DNA of 64,000 nt from 40CM-2-70-7 sp035505915. Lineage in GTDB: Bacteria > Gemmatimonadota > Gemmatimonadetes > Gemmatimonadales > GWC2-71-9. The stretch lies in the NCBI GenBank assembly GCA_035505915.1, contig DATJQI010000054.1, forward strand, positions 115,900 through 179,899. The letters run 5' to 3'. The position numbers and the translations under genes are program-made. This document shows, in pieces, positions 42,487-50,522 of this stretch (positions are counted from its first letter, which is position 1; each line of letters starts with the position of its first letter). Under the pieces are notes generated by a model, which saw only the letters and a list, made by a program, of their open reading frames with translations, searched no databases and had not been told where the DNA came from.

Positions 42487-43868
42487 CCGAAGTCGAGGTC
42501 CTCGCCGCCGCCAAGGCCGCCGCGACCCGCCTGTCCAAGGCGAAACGGCTCAACGCGCTGCTCACGCCGCCCGCGGTCGTGCGCAAGTCGCTCGTGGCCC
42601 AGGCCAAGGCCGTCCGCGCCTCGGGTGTCCTGTACGGCATGCCGGTCGCGGTGAAGGACAACATCTGCACGCTCGACTTCCCGACGACCTGCGGATCGAA
42701 GATCCTCGAGGGCTATCAATCGCCCTATGAGGCGACGGTCGTCACCAAGCTCAAGGCGGCGGGCGCGCTCATCGCGGGGAAGGCGAACCTCGACGAATTC
42801 GCGATGGGCTCCTCCACGGAGCACTCGGCGTACGGCCGCGTGCTGCACCCGCTCGACCGCACCCGGGTGCCGGGCGGATCGTCGGGAGGCTCGGCGGCCC
42901 TCGTCGCCGCCGGCGCGGTACCGGCGGCACTCGGGTCGGAGACGGGCGGCTCGGTGCGGCAGCCCGCCGCGTTCTGCGGTGTGGTGGGGATCAAGCCGAC
43001 GTACGGCAGGGTGAGCCGGTACGGCCTGGTGGCGTTCGGCTCGTCGCTCGATCAAGTGGGGGTGCTGGGGCGGAGCGTGCACGACGCGGCGCGGGTGCTG
43101 TCGGTGATCTCGGGGCGCGACCCCCGGGACAACACCTGCGAGGACCGTGATTCCCTGCGCCTGCCGACGGTCCCGGAGCGGCTCGAAGGCTTCGTGATCG
43201 GAATCCCGAAGGAATACTTCCCGGTCGATCTCCATCCGGGCGTGCGCCGGGCCTGCGACCGCGCCATCCGCGCGCTGAAGGACCTGGGGGCCGCCATCCG
43301 CGACGTGTCCCTGCCGCACACGGCGTACGCCATCCCGACGTACTACGTCATCGCGCCCGCCGAGGCGTCCTCCAATCTGGCGCGCTTCGACGGCGTCCGG
43401 TACGGCAGCCGCGCCGGCGGCGTCACGACGCTCGCCGATCTGTACCGGGAGACCCGGGGCGCGGGGTTCGGTCCCGAAGTGCAGCGCCGCATTCTGGTGG
43501 GCACCTACGTCCTCTCGTCCGGCTACTACGACGCCTACTACCGGAAGGCGCAGCAGATGCGCGCCCTCCTGGCCCAGGATTTCCGCAACGTCTTCGACCG
43601 GGGCGTGGATCTCCTCTTCACGCCGACGACGCCGACCGTGGCGTTCAAGGCGGGGGAGCGCACCAAGGATCCCGTCGCGATGTATCTCGCCGACTGCTTC
43701 ACGGCGCCGGCCAACCTCACGGGCGTGCCGGCGATGTCGCTGCCGATCGGCCGGGTGAAGGGACTGCCCGTGGGCGGCCAGTTCATCGGACAGCCGTTCC
43801 TCGAGGACGACATGATCGAGGCCGCGTACGCCCTCGAGCGCGCCATCTCCGGGACCGACGAAGCGTGA
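42483..43868 (+). CDS. gatA: Glu-tRNA(Gln)/Asp-tRNA(Asn) amidotransferase subunit A
   Basis: GatA is the amidase-signature subunit that releases ammonia from glutamine. The 461 residues carry the catalytic Lys in PVAVKDNIC, the Gly/Ser-rich signature PGGSSGGSAALVAAG (about 139-153) and GSETGGSVRQPA with the catalytic Ser. The C-terminal part, LPVGGQFIGQPF, is also canonical. It has four-base overlaps at both ends, consistent with stoichiometric translation with gatC and gatB. Confidence 0.97.
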   Translation: MTEVEVLAAAKAAATRLSKAKRLNALLTPPAVVRKSLVAQAKAVRASGVLYGMPVAVKDNICTLDFPTTCGSKILEGYQSPYEATVVTKLKAAGALIAGKANLDEFAMGSSTEHSAYGRVLHPLDRTRVPGGSSGGSAALVAAGAVPAALGSETGGSVRQPAAFCGVVGIKPTYGRVSRYGLVAFGSSLDQVGVLGRSVHDAARVLSVISGRDPRDNTCEDRDSLRLPTVPERLEGFVIGIPKEYFPVDLHPGVRRACDRAIRALKDLGAAIRDVSLPHTAYAIPTYYVIAPAEASSNLARFDGVRYGSRAGGVTTLADLYRETRGAGFGPEVQRRILVGTYVLSSGYYDAYYRKAQQMRALLAQDFRNVFDRGVDLLFTPTTPTVAFKAGERTKDPVAMYLADCFTAPANLTGVPAMSLPIGRVKGLPVGGQFIGQPFLEDDMIEAAYALERAISGTDEA

Positions 43869-45295
43869 GCGCCGCCTGGGAGACGGTCATCGGGCTCGAG
43901 ACCCACGTGCAGCTCGCGACGGTCTCGAAGATGTTCTGCGGCTGCTCCACGCGGTTCGGCGCGCCGCCCAACACGAACATCTGTCCGGTGTGCCTCGGCC
44001 TGCCGGGCGCGTTGCCGGTGCCGAACGAGCTCGCGATCGCGCTCGCGGTGCGCGCCGCCCTGGCGCTGAACTGCGCGGTGCAGGCCCGGAGCGTGTTCGC
44101 GCGGAAGAACTACTTCTATCCCGATCTGCCCAAGGGCTATCAGATCTCGCAGTACGACCGGCCGCTCGCGACCGCGGGCCACTTGAGCTTCCTGTCTCCG
44201 GAGCGGGGCGTGGTGCGGGCGGGGATCGTCCGGGTCCACGTCGAAGAGGACGCGGGCAAGTCGCTGCACGACCGGTTCCCCAGGGCCACGGCGGTCGACC
44301 TGAACCGCGCCGGCGTCCCCCTCATCGAGATCGTCACCGAGCCGGACTTCCGGTCGCCGCAGGAGGCGCGGGCCTATCTCTTGACCCTGAAACAGGTCCT
44401 GCAGTACGTGGGCGTGTCCGAGTGCGACATGGAAAAGGGGAGCCTCCGGGTCGACGCGAACGTCTCGATCCGCAAGCCGGGGAGCACCGCGCTCGGCGTG
44501 AAGTGCGAAGTGAAGAACATCAACGCGTTCTCGTACGTCGAGAAGGCGCTGACCGTGGAGCGGGACCGCCAGATCGCGGTGGTCGAAGGCGGCGGGACCG
44601 TCACCCAGGCCACGATGCTGTACGACTCGAAGGCGAACACGGTACGCCATCAGCGGTCGAAGGAAGAGAGCAAGGACTACCGCTACTTCCCGGAGCCCGA
44701 TTTGCCCCCGCTGATCCTCGCGGAAGACTGGATCACGGAGCAGCGGGGGACGCTGCCCGAGCTGCCGGCCGCGAAGCGGGAGCGGTTCGTCTCCCAATAC
44801 GGGTTGAGCCAGCAGGATGCCGGCGTGCTCACCGCCGAGCGGAGCGTGGCCGATTACTACGAATCGGTGATGCACGCGGGGGCGGAGCCCAAGGCGGCGG
44901 CGAACTGGGTGATGGGGGAAGTGCTGGCCCACGCCAAGGACCACCAGGAGCAGCTGCAGGTGCCGGCGGCGTCTCTCGCCGGGATCATCGCCCTGGTGAA
45001 AGGCGGCACGCTGTCTCACCAGGGCGCGAAGAAGGTGTTCACCGAAGTAGCCGCCCGGGGCGGGGATCCGCGGACCGTCGCCGAGGCGCTCGGCGTGATT
45101 CAGGTGGCCGACACGGGCGTCCTGACCCAATGGGTCGACGAGGTGGTGTCGGCGCACCCGGCCGAGGCGGCGCGGTTCAAGGGCGGGGAAGCGAAGCTGA
45201 TGGCCTTCTTCGTGGGGCAGGTGATGAAGGCGTCGAAAGGCAAGGCGGATCCCAAGGCGGCGCCCCGGCTGCTCGAGGAGCGGCTCAGCCGGTAG
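43865..45295 (+). CDS. gatB: Glu-tRNA(Gln)/Asp-tRNA(Asn) amidotransferase subunit B
   Basis: GatB binds the mischarged tRNA and performs the kinase and amidation steps. The 476 residues include ETVIGLETHVQLAT, a zinc-site CGCS near residue 20 with CPVCLGLPG (about 41-49), FYPDLPKGYQISQYDRP (about 82-98) and the YqeY-like C-terminal tail. It closes the gatCAB operon. Its 3' end overlaps the convergent phospholipase-like gene by 11 bases, with no terminator seen. Confidence 0.97.
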   Translation: MSAAWETVIGLETHVQLATVSKMFCGCSTRFGAPPNTNICPVCLGLPGALPVPNELAIALAVRAALALNCAVQARSVFARKNYFYPDLPKGYQISQYDRPLATAGHLSFLSPERGVVRAGIVRVHVEEDAGKSLHDRFPRATAVDLNRAGVPLIEIVTEPDFRSPQEARAYLLTLKQVLQYVGVSECDMEKGSLRVDANVSIRKPGSTALGVKCEVKNINAFSYVEKALTVERDRQIAVVEGGGTVTQATMLYDSKANTVRHQRSKEESKDYRYFPEPDLPPLILAEDWITEQRGTLPELPAAKRERFVSQYGLSQQDAGVLTAERSVADYYESVMHAGAEPKAAANWVMGEVLAHAKDHQEQLQVPAASLAGIIALVKGGTLSHQGAKKVFTEVAARGGDPRTVAEALGVIQVADTGVLTQWVDEVVSAHPAEAARFKGGEAKLMAFFVGQVMKASKGKADPKAAPRLLEERLSR

Positions 45296-46220
45296 GAGTC
45301 TCCGGCGGCGAGTCCCAGGGCCGTTGCGCCTTCGATTCCCGCCAGTAGCCCAGCGACACCTCGGGCAGGCCGAAGTGTTCCTCGGCCGTCTCGGTGACCT
45401 GCCGCGGATCTTCCCGCCCGCCTTCCGCCAGCGCCTGCCGGCGCATCTGCTTCGCCATCCCCAGCGCCTTCTCTCCCGACGGGTCGAGCCGCCGCGCCGC
45501 CGCGTCCTTTTCGCCGAGGGACTCCATCACGTACTGGAAGGCGACGGCCATGTGCCGCTCGACGTCGTCCGTCGGCAGGTCCCACCGGCTCGACTCGGCG
45601 ATGATCTGAAACGCCCACTGCCAGCTCTGGCTCTCGGTGAGGTGCACCATACCGCGGAAGAGGCGGCGATTGGTGCGCACCGAGAAGAGCGTGGGCGAAA
45701 TGATGCCGTCGAGGTGGGCGTCGCTCGCGCCGTGGTCCCTGAGAATGACCTCTTTCGCCGTGCGGGCGTACGCGTCGCCGAGGTGGGTCTCGAAGCGGCT
45801 CTCCCAGTAGCTGTGGCCGAGCGCGGTCGTGCTCGACGTGACGACCAGCTGGCGCGGCACGAAGTAGTTGTGCGCCACGGTGTCGGCGGCGAGGTGGGAG
45901 AGGTATCCGAGCCCGAAGGCGCGCAGGGCGTCGGTGGCCGCCTGGTCGTAGATCTCCTGGCCCACGTGCCAGGCGTGGCAGTGCCGCCCCACGGGCGCGT
46001 ACTTCTTCGCCATCGAGGTGTCGGCCGCGATGTTGCCGTAGAGAAAATCGAAGGGGAACGACCGCAGCAAATCGGCGACGGCGACGGGCAGCTGGTGGAG
46101 ATTGGTGAGCACCGACTCGCCCAGGTAGATGTGCGTGCCCGGGGTCCAGGCGTGCAGCGGCGCGGGCAAGAGCACCAGCACCGCGAGCCCCAGGAGCGCC
46201 GCCGCGACGATGGGCTTCAG
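45285..46220 (-). CDS. Zinc-dependent phospholipase C-like secreted protein
   Basis: The protein matches the bacterial zinc-dependent phospholipase C/S1-P1-nuclease-like fold. It has W-T-P-G-T-H right after the signal peptide, GNIAADTSMAKKY, HCHAWHVGQEIY and GYLSHLAADTVAHNYFVP, with His and Asp zinc-ligand positions. I place the start at CTG 46220, which overlaps the upstream stop as CTGA. It gives 311 residues and restores a full signal peptide (KPIVAAALLGLAVLVLLPA, then PLHA). The nearest ordinary start, GTG 46181, would cut the signal peptide to a stub. Substrate and activity are not known. Confidence 0.8.
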   Translation of the reverse strand: MKPIVAAALLGLAVLVLLPAPLHAWTPGTHIYLGESVLTNLHQLPVAVADLLRSFPFDFLYGNIAADTSMAKKYAPVGRHCHAWHVGQEIYDQAATDALRAFGLGYLSHLAADTVAHNYFVPRQLVVTSSTTALGHSYWESRFETHLGDAYARTAKEVILRDHGASDAHLDGIISPTLFSVRTNRRLFRGMVHLTESQSWQWAFQIIAESSRWDLPTDDVERHMAVAFQYVMESLGEKDAAARRLDPSGEKALGMAKQMRRQALAEGGREDPRQVTETAEEHFGLPEVSLGYWRESKAQRPWDSPPETPTG

Positions 46221-46639
46221 CGGGAGCGGCTCCGGCGCCGCTTGGTGAAGAGCCGCTTGCCGAGCGAGAACGCCGCCACGCCCCGGCGCACGGTCCGCAC
46301 CGCCGCGACGGCGTCGAGGGCGGCGTCATCCGCCTCCTCCTGCAGCACGTCCACCAGCGCGGCGAGATTCGACATCCGCACTTCGGCGGCATCCGCGGCC
46401 CGGACGATCCGCAGCCGGATGTCCTTCGACGTGCCGACGAGCGCGTCCGCCTCCCCGCGGATGACACCCAGCAGGGCGCGGACGTCCTGCACCGCGGGAG
46501 CGGCGAGCTGCCGGAAGAAGCCGAGTGTCGCGCGGACCCCGAGTGCCGAAAGGACGGCCGCGACGGCGACGACGATGGCGGCGAGCGCGATGACGAGGAG
46601 GGAGAGCGCGGCGACGACGGCGGCCCACGTGGGGATCAT
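46217..46639 (-). CDS. DUF948-like membrane-anchored coiled-coil protein
   Basis: The 140 residues begin with a single N-terminal membrane helix (about 5-30). A long Ala/Glu/Arg-rich helical region follows, with LLGVIRGEADALVGTSKDIRLRI and VDVLQEEADDAALDAVAAVRTVRRG, then a very basic tail. This is the layout of small DUF948-type general stress proteins, but the assignment is tentative. The ATG overlaps the antiporter stop by four bases, and its own stop overlaps the next gene. Confidence 0.65.
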   Translation of the reverse strand: MIPTWAAVVAALSLLVIALAAIVVAVAAVLSALGVRATLGFFRQLAAPAVQDVRALLGVIRGEADALVGTSKDIRLRIVRAADAAEVRMSNLAALVDVLQEEADDAALDAVAAVRTVRRGVAAFSLGKRLFTKRRRSRSR

Positions 46640-47865
46640 GCCGTAACCTCGGGCGTCGCGGGTGACGTTGTCAACGGTGGCGGGCGCAGCGCGCGCGTCA
46701 TGGCCGACGGCGCGAGGAGCACGTTGAGCCCCAGCCCCACCAGCGCGGTGGTCACGACGGGGCCGCCGGCGACCGGGCCGTAGAGTATGAAGAAATTCAT
46801 CGCCAACGCGACCGCGACGGTGCCCTGGGCGACTCCCGCGAGCCCGAGGTCGGGCGGCAGCTGGTCGAGGCGCAGGGCGCGGCGGCTGTACCGGACCGCC
46901 GCCCAGCGGCTCGCGGCGCGCGCCGCCACGAACACCGCCGCCGCGACGAGCAGCCACGGGGTGGGAAACGTGAGCACGGCGCCCGACAGGATGAGCAGGA
47001 TGGCGGTCACCGGGTGCTCCCACGCGCGGAGCAGGGCCAGCGCCGCCCGCCGGTGCGGAGAGCGATTCACGATCACCGCCGCCGCGACGGCGCAGATCAC
47101 GAACGGGGAGAGGTCCGCCGCGTAGCCGACGCCCGCGCCGAAGAGCAGGACGCCCAGCAGCCCGAGGTCCCGCTCTTCGGGATCCCGCGTGAAGTGGGTG
47201 AGACCGAGGTACAGGACGCCTACCAGGAGGCCGCTGACCAAGGCGAGTCCCAGCCAGGACACCCAGCCCAGGGGCAGGCCCCCGGAGGGCTCCCGGGGAT
47301 GGTAGATGGTGAGCACCAGCGTGAAGGCCAGCGCCCCGGCGGCGGTGTCCAGCCAGGCCGCGATTTCGAAGGCCTGCCGCACGGAACGCCGGATCCCCAC
47401 GGCCCGGGCGGTCATCGCCACGGCCCCCGGCCCCGTGACCACCGCGATCGCCGCCAGAGCGACGACGGTGGGCAGCGTCGGGCGGAACGCGGCGCCGAGC
47501 GGGTGGATCAGGCGGGTCAGGAGCCAGCCGATCAGCCCGGTGGCGAGGAGCACCGCGACCGCCTCGGCCGCGGCGAGGAGCCAGAGGGACCTCGGAATCT
47601 TCCGCACGTAACGCCAGGCGAGCGATGCCCCGAACGTGGCCCCGATCCAGCCGATGCCGAGCGCCATCGACGGCGCCAGGGCGCGCAACCCGTCGGCGTC
47701 GAGGATGTGGAGCGCCGGTCCCAACAGGATTCCGAGGAGCACGAGCGGCAGACCCGCGGAGACCACCAGGTCCAGCCGGAGTGCCGAGGGGTGCGGGAGC
47801 CGCGGAAGGCGGGTGACCGCGAGGCCGACGGCGAGGACGATCGCCAGGGCGAGAACGGGATTCAC
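46636..47865 (-). CDS. Cation:proton antiporter-like membrane protein
   Basis: GTG 47865 gives 409 residues with about 12 hydrophobic helices. The pattern resembles the CPA (Na+/H+ exchanger) superfamily: LVLLGILLGPALHIL in an early helix, VVTGPGAVAMTARAVGIR (about 133-150) and AAWLDTAAGALAFTLVLTIY. A single Asp here could be the ion-binding residue. GLGLNVLLAP comes near the end. The usual Asp-Asp or Asn-Asp pair is not obvious, so ion specificity is unclear. The promoter lies directly upstream, divergent from murA, and predicts a leaderless mRNA. Confidence 0.8.
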   Translation of the reverse strand: MNPVLALAIVLAVGLAVTRLPRLPHPSALRLDLVVSAGLPLVLLGILLGPALHILDADGLRALAPSMALGIGWIGATFGASLAWRYVRKIPRSLWLLAAAEAVAVLLATGLIGWLLTRLIHPLGAAFRPTLPTVVALAAIAVVTGPGAVAMTARAVGIRRSVRQAFEIAAWLDTAAGALAFTLVLTIYHPREPSGGLPLGWVSWLGLALVSGLLVGVLYLGLTHFTRDPEERDLGLLGVLLFGAGVGYAADLSPFVICAVAAAVIVNRSPHRRAALALLRAWEHPVTAILLILSGAVLTFPTPWLLVAAAVFVAARAASRWAAVRYSRRALRLDQLPPDLGLAGVAQGTVAVALAMNFFILYGPVAGGPVVTTALVGLGLNVLLAPSAMTRALRPPPLTTSPATPEVTA

Positions 47866-47871
47866 GGGCCG

Positions 47872-47901
47872 AACGTACGCGCGCGCTTGACGCAAGCGCA
47901 A
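47872..47901 (-). promoter_or_regulatory. Promoter of the antiporter operon
   Basis: On the minus strand TTGCGC (47901-47896) and TACGTT (47877-47872) are 18 bp apart. The GTG at 47865 lies six bases after the -10 box, so the mRNA should begin at the start codon. The promoter overlaps the divergent murA promoter. Confidence 0.5.
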
Positions 47902-47916
47902 GCCGCGCCATACCTT
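47887..47916 (+). promoter_or_regulatory. murA promoter
   Basis: TTGACG (47887-47892) and TACCTT (47911-47916) are 18 bp apart. The murA ATG at 47926 is nine bases after the -10 box, so at most two or three leader bases are expected and no ribosome-binding site fits. It overlaps the antiporter promoter on the opposite strand. Confidence 0.6.
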
Positions 47917-47925
47917 CCGGCACCA

Positions 47926-49212
47926 ATGGCTTCCCCTCCGACATTCGTGGTTTCCGGTGGCCGCCCGCTCAACGGGACCGTGCGCCCCGCGGGAAACAAG
48001 AACGCCGCGCTTCCGATTCTTGCCGCCACCATCCTCGCCGACGGGCCGTGCGTCATCGACAACGTGCCGCGTATCCGCGACGTCGAGGCGATGCTCGCAC
48101 TGCTGGAACGTCTGGGCGCCGGCGTGACGTGGTCCGGCCCCAACTCGGTGACCGTCGACCCGCGCAACGTCGAGCCGCGAGAGATCGACGCCGCGCTCGC
48201 GGCACGGATTCGCGCCTCGATCCTCCTGGCGGGTCCCATGCTCGGCCGGTTCGGGCGGGTGACGCTCCCGCCCCCGGGCGGGGACGTGATCGGCCGGCGC
48301 CGCATCGACACGCATTTCCTCGCCCTCGAGCACCTCGGCGCGCGCGTGACGGTCGGAGACCGGTATACGCTGGAGGCGAAGCAGCTCTCCGGCAGCGACG
48401 TCTTTCTCGACGAGCCCAGCGTGACCGGCACCGAGAACGCGCTGATGGCGGCCGCCAGCGCCCGCGGGACCACCGTGCTGCGGAACGCCGCCTCCGAGCC
48501 GCACGTCCAGGATCTGGCGCGGTTTCTCGTGTCCCTCGGCGCCCGGATCGACGGCATCGGCACCAACACGATGACGGTCACCGGCGGCGGACCGCTCAAG
48601 GCCGCGCGGCACACGGTGGGTCCCGATCACATCGAGATCGGCTCGTTCATCGGCCTCGCCGCGGTGACCAACGGCGCCGTGAGGATCGAGGGGGTCCGGG
48701 GGGACGATCTTCGGGCCACGTTGATGGCGTTCGAGCGTCTGGGCGTGCGCCCGCGGCTGACCGAAGACGCGCTGGTGGTGGACGCGAACCAGGAACGCCG
48801 GATCCGTGCCGATCTGGGTGGCCACATTCCGGAGCTGTACGACGGGCCCTGGCCCGCGTTCCCGGCCGATCTGATGTCGATCGCGATCGTCACCGCGACG
48901 CAATGCGCCGGGATGCTGCTCGTGTTCGAAAAGATGTTCGAATCGCGGCTCTTCTTCGTGGACAAGCTGATCGGGATGGGCGCCCGGATCGTGCTCTGCG
49001 ACCCGCACCGGGCGGTGATCGCGGGGCCGGCGCCCCTGCGCGGGCAGGTGGTGGAGAGTCCCGACATCCGCGCCGGGATGGCCATCCTCCTCGCCGCGCT
49101 CGCGGCCCAGGGAGAGTCGGTGATCCACAACATCGGCCAGATCGAGCGGGGCTACGAGCGGATCGACGAGCGCCTGCGGAGCCTCGGCGCGGAGATCCGG
49201 CGGGTCGAGTGA
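47926..49212 (+). CDS. murA: UDP-N-acetylglucosamine 1-carboxyvinyltransferase, Asp-type
   Basis: MurA adds enolpyruvate from PEP to UDP-GlcNAc, the first committed step of peptidoglycan synthesis. ATG 47926 gives 428 residues, the normal length. GGRPLNGTVRPAGNKNAALPI at the N-terminus and RASILLAGPMLGRFG (about 89-103) are typical. The catalytic loop reads PPGGDVIGRRRIDTH, with Asp at residue 120 where most bacteria have the Cys that fosfomycin alkylates (Cys115 in E. coli). The Asp form is known from Mycobacterium and Chlamydia; it is active but fosfomycin-resistant. pgeF follows with a GTGA overlap. Confidence 0.96.
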   Translation: MASPPTFVVSGGRPLNGTVRPAGNKNAALPILAATILADGPCVIDNVPRIRDVEAMLALLERLGAGVTWSGPNSVTVDPRNVEPREIDAALAARIRASILLAGPMLGRFGRVTLPPPGGDVIGRRRIDTHFLALEHLGARVTVGDRYTLEAKQLSGSDVFLDEPSVTGTENALMAAASARGTTVLRNAASEPHVQDLARFLVSLGARIDGIGTNTMTVTGGGPLKAARHTVGPDHIEIGSFIGLAAVTNGAVRIEGVRGDDLRATLMAFERLGVRPRLTEDALVVDANQERRIRADLGGHIPELYDGPWPAFPADLMSIAIVTATQCAGMLLVFEKMFESRLFFVDKLIGMGARIVLCDPHRAVIAGPAPLRGQVVESPDIRAGMAILLAALAAQGESVIHNIGQIERGYERIDERLRSLGAEIRRVE

Positions 49213-49958
49213 TCACGTCGGTGCTCCGGGAGGCGCCGCCGCCCGGGGTCGGAGACGAGCACGCCATTCCCAGGATCGAGCTCCGAGAGTGGGCCGCCCG
49301 ATTCGGATTGGTCGCCGGCGTCACGACCGCCCGCAACGGATTCTCGCTGGCGCTTTCCGACGCAGAGCGGTGGCGCGCCTTCGAGGAGCACTTTCGTCCC
49401 CGGTTCCCCGCGGTCGTGTTCTCCCGTCAGGTCCACGGCGCGAAGGTCCACTGGTACGACCCCCTCCCGGCCGGCCGGCACGTGGGTGAAGGGTGGGACG
49501 GGCACGCGGCCGGGACCGCCGGCATTCTGCTGACCATCAGTGTGGCGGACTGCGTGCCGGTCTACGTGGTGGACCCCCGATCCGGGGTCTTCGCCCTCGT
49601 GCACGCGGGGTGGCGGGGGACCGTCGGTGGGATCCTCGGCGAGGCGGTCAAGCTCCTGGAGGGCCGGGCTCGATCACCTGTTTCAAGTATCGCAATACAT
49701 TGTGGCATAAGTATTTGCGGTGCCTGTTATGAAGTAGGTTCTGAAGTCGCAAATGCCCTTGGTTTGGGGGTACCGGAGGGGACAAAGAGCAGGGTCGACC
49801 TCCGCTCCCACCTTGCCGCTCAGGCTTGGGCGCTGGGGGTCCGAGACATCACTATTTCACCATTTTGCTCGGCGCACGACGCCGGATTTCACTCTCACCG
49901 GGCTTCGGCAGGCCAGGCCGGTCGGATGATCGCATACCTCGGCCGCCCAAAGACTTGA
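49209..49958 (+). CDS. pgeF: Peptidoglycan editing factor PgeF (YfiH/laccase-domain)
   Basis: PgeF-family proteins remove wrongly built muropeptide precursors that carry L-Ser; older annotation calls them polyphenol oxidase. GTG 49209 gives 249 residues. The metal-site segments are FSRQVHGAKVHWYD (about 72-85), SVADCVPVYVVD (about 114-125), VHAGWRGTVGG and ICGACYEVGSEV. Pairing with murA fits a cell-wall role. Between about 49677 and 49770 the DNA turns AT-rich (around 38% G+C over 49681-49740, with ATA codons), although the protein stays conserved. The stop codon overlaps the rimP -35 box. Confidence 0.9.
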   Translation: MITSVLREAPPPGVGDEHAIPRIELREWAARFGLVAGVTTARNGFSLALSDAERWRAFEEHFRPRFPAVVFSRQVHGAKVHWYDPLPAGRHVGEGWDGHAAGTAGILLTISVADCVPVYVVDPRSGVFALVHAGWRGTVGGILGEAVKLLEGRARSPVSSIAIHCGISICGACYEVGSEVANALGLGVPEGTKSRVDLRSHLAAQAWALGVRDITISPFCSAHDAGFHSHRASAGQAGRMIAYLGRPKT

Positions 49959-49982
49959 CACTGGTAGCACCCCGGGTACATT
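49955..49982 (+). promoter_or_regulatory. Promoter of the rimP-nusA-infB operon
   Basis: TTGACA (49955-49960, a perfect -35) and TACATT (49977-49982) are 16 bp apart. Transcription should begin near 49989, giving a leader of about 34 bases before the rimP ATG. The -35 box overlaps the pgeF stop codon. Confidence 0.72.
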
Positions 49983-49990
49983 CCGCCCTG

Positions 49991-50022
49991 CAGCGGGCGA
50001 AGTCGGGCCCGCGCTTTTTTTT
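49991..50022 (+). terminator. Intrinsic terminator/attenuator forming the rimP leader
   Basis: GCGGGC (49994-49999) pairs with GCCCGC (50007-50012) around an eight-base loop, followed by GC and eight T residues (50015-50022). The T run ends directly against the rimP ATG at 50023. This is the only clear Rho-independent terminator in the window. Its place between promoter and first gene means it must be read through, so it looks like an attenuator. Confidence 0.75.
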
Positions 50023-50496
50023 ATGCTCACCGAGAGTCTCGTAGAGGCCTTCCGGGTCCGCCTGGACGAACTGGGCTACGACCTGGCCGACCTTCGCATC
50101 GGCGGTACCGCTGGCCGGCCCCTCGTCCAAGTCCGCATTGACTGGCCGCCTTCCGGCACCGAGCCCCCGGGCTCGTCTCGGCGGGTCTCCGTCGAGGACT
50201 GCTCCCGGGCCAGCCGGGCGCTGGAGGCCTGGCTCGACGCCGGGGGCCCCCTGGGGGCCCGGTACATCCTGGAAGTCTCGAGCCCCGGGATGGATCGGCC
50301 GCTGCGGTGGCACCGGCACTGGGTGCGGTTCGTGGGCCGCGAGGTGAACGCCAAGGTCCAGGGCGTGGGCCGGATCCGGGCCCGGATCGTGGCGGTGCCG
50401 GACGAGCGGACGGTGGTGCTGGAAGTACCGGGAGCGGCGCCGAAGGCGGTACCGCTCTCCGACATCCGGGATGCGCATTTGGCGGTGGATTGGTGA
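50023..50496 (+). CDS. rimP: Ribosome maturation factor RimP
   Basis: RimP assists 30S subunit assembly. The 157 residues contain LGYDLADLRIGG (about 17-28), VSVEDCSRASRALEAWLD (about 55-72) and YILEVSSPGMDRPL (about 80-93), the family signature, plus a C-terminal SH3-like domain. The ATG follows a U8 tract with no Shine-Dalgarno sequence, so initiation must be unusual. It heads the conserved rimP-nusA-infB-rbfA-truB cluster. Confidence 0.93.
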   Translation: MLTESLVEAFRVRLDELGYDLADLRIGGTAGRPLVQVRIDWPPSGTEPPGSSRRVSVEDCSRASRALEAWLDAGGPLGARYILEVSSPGMDRPLRWHRHWVRFVGREVNAKVQGVGRIRARIVAVPDERTVVLEVPGAAPKAVPLSDIRDAHLAVDW

Positions 50497-50522
50497 CGGC
50501 TCCAAACAGGAATTCTCCGACC

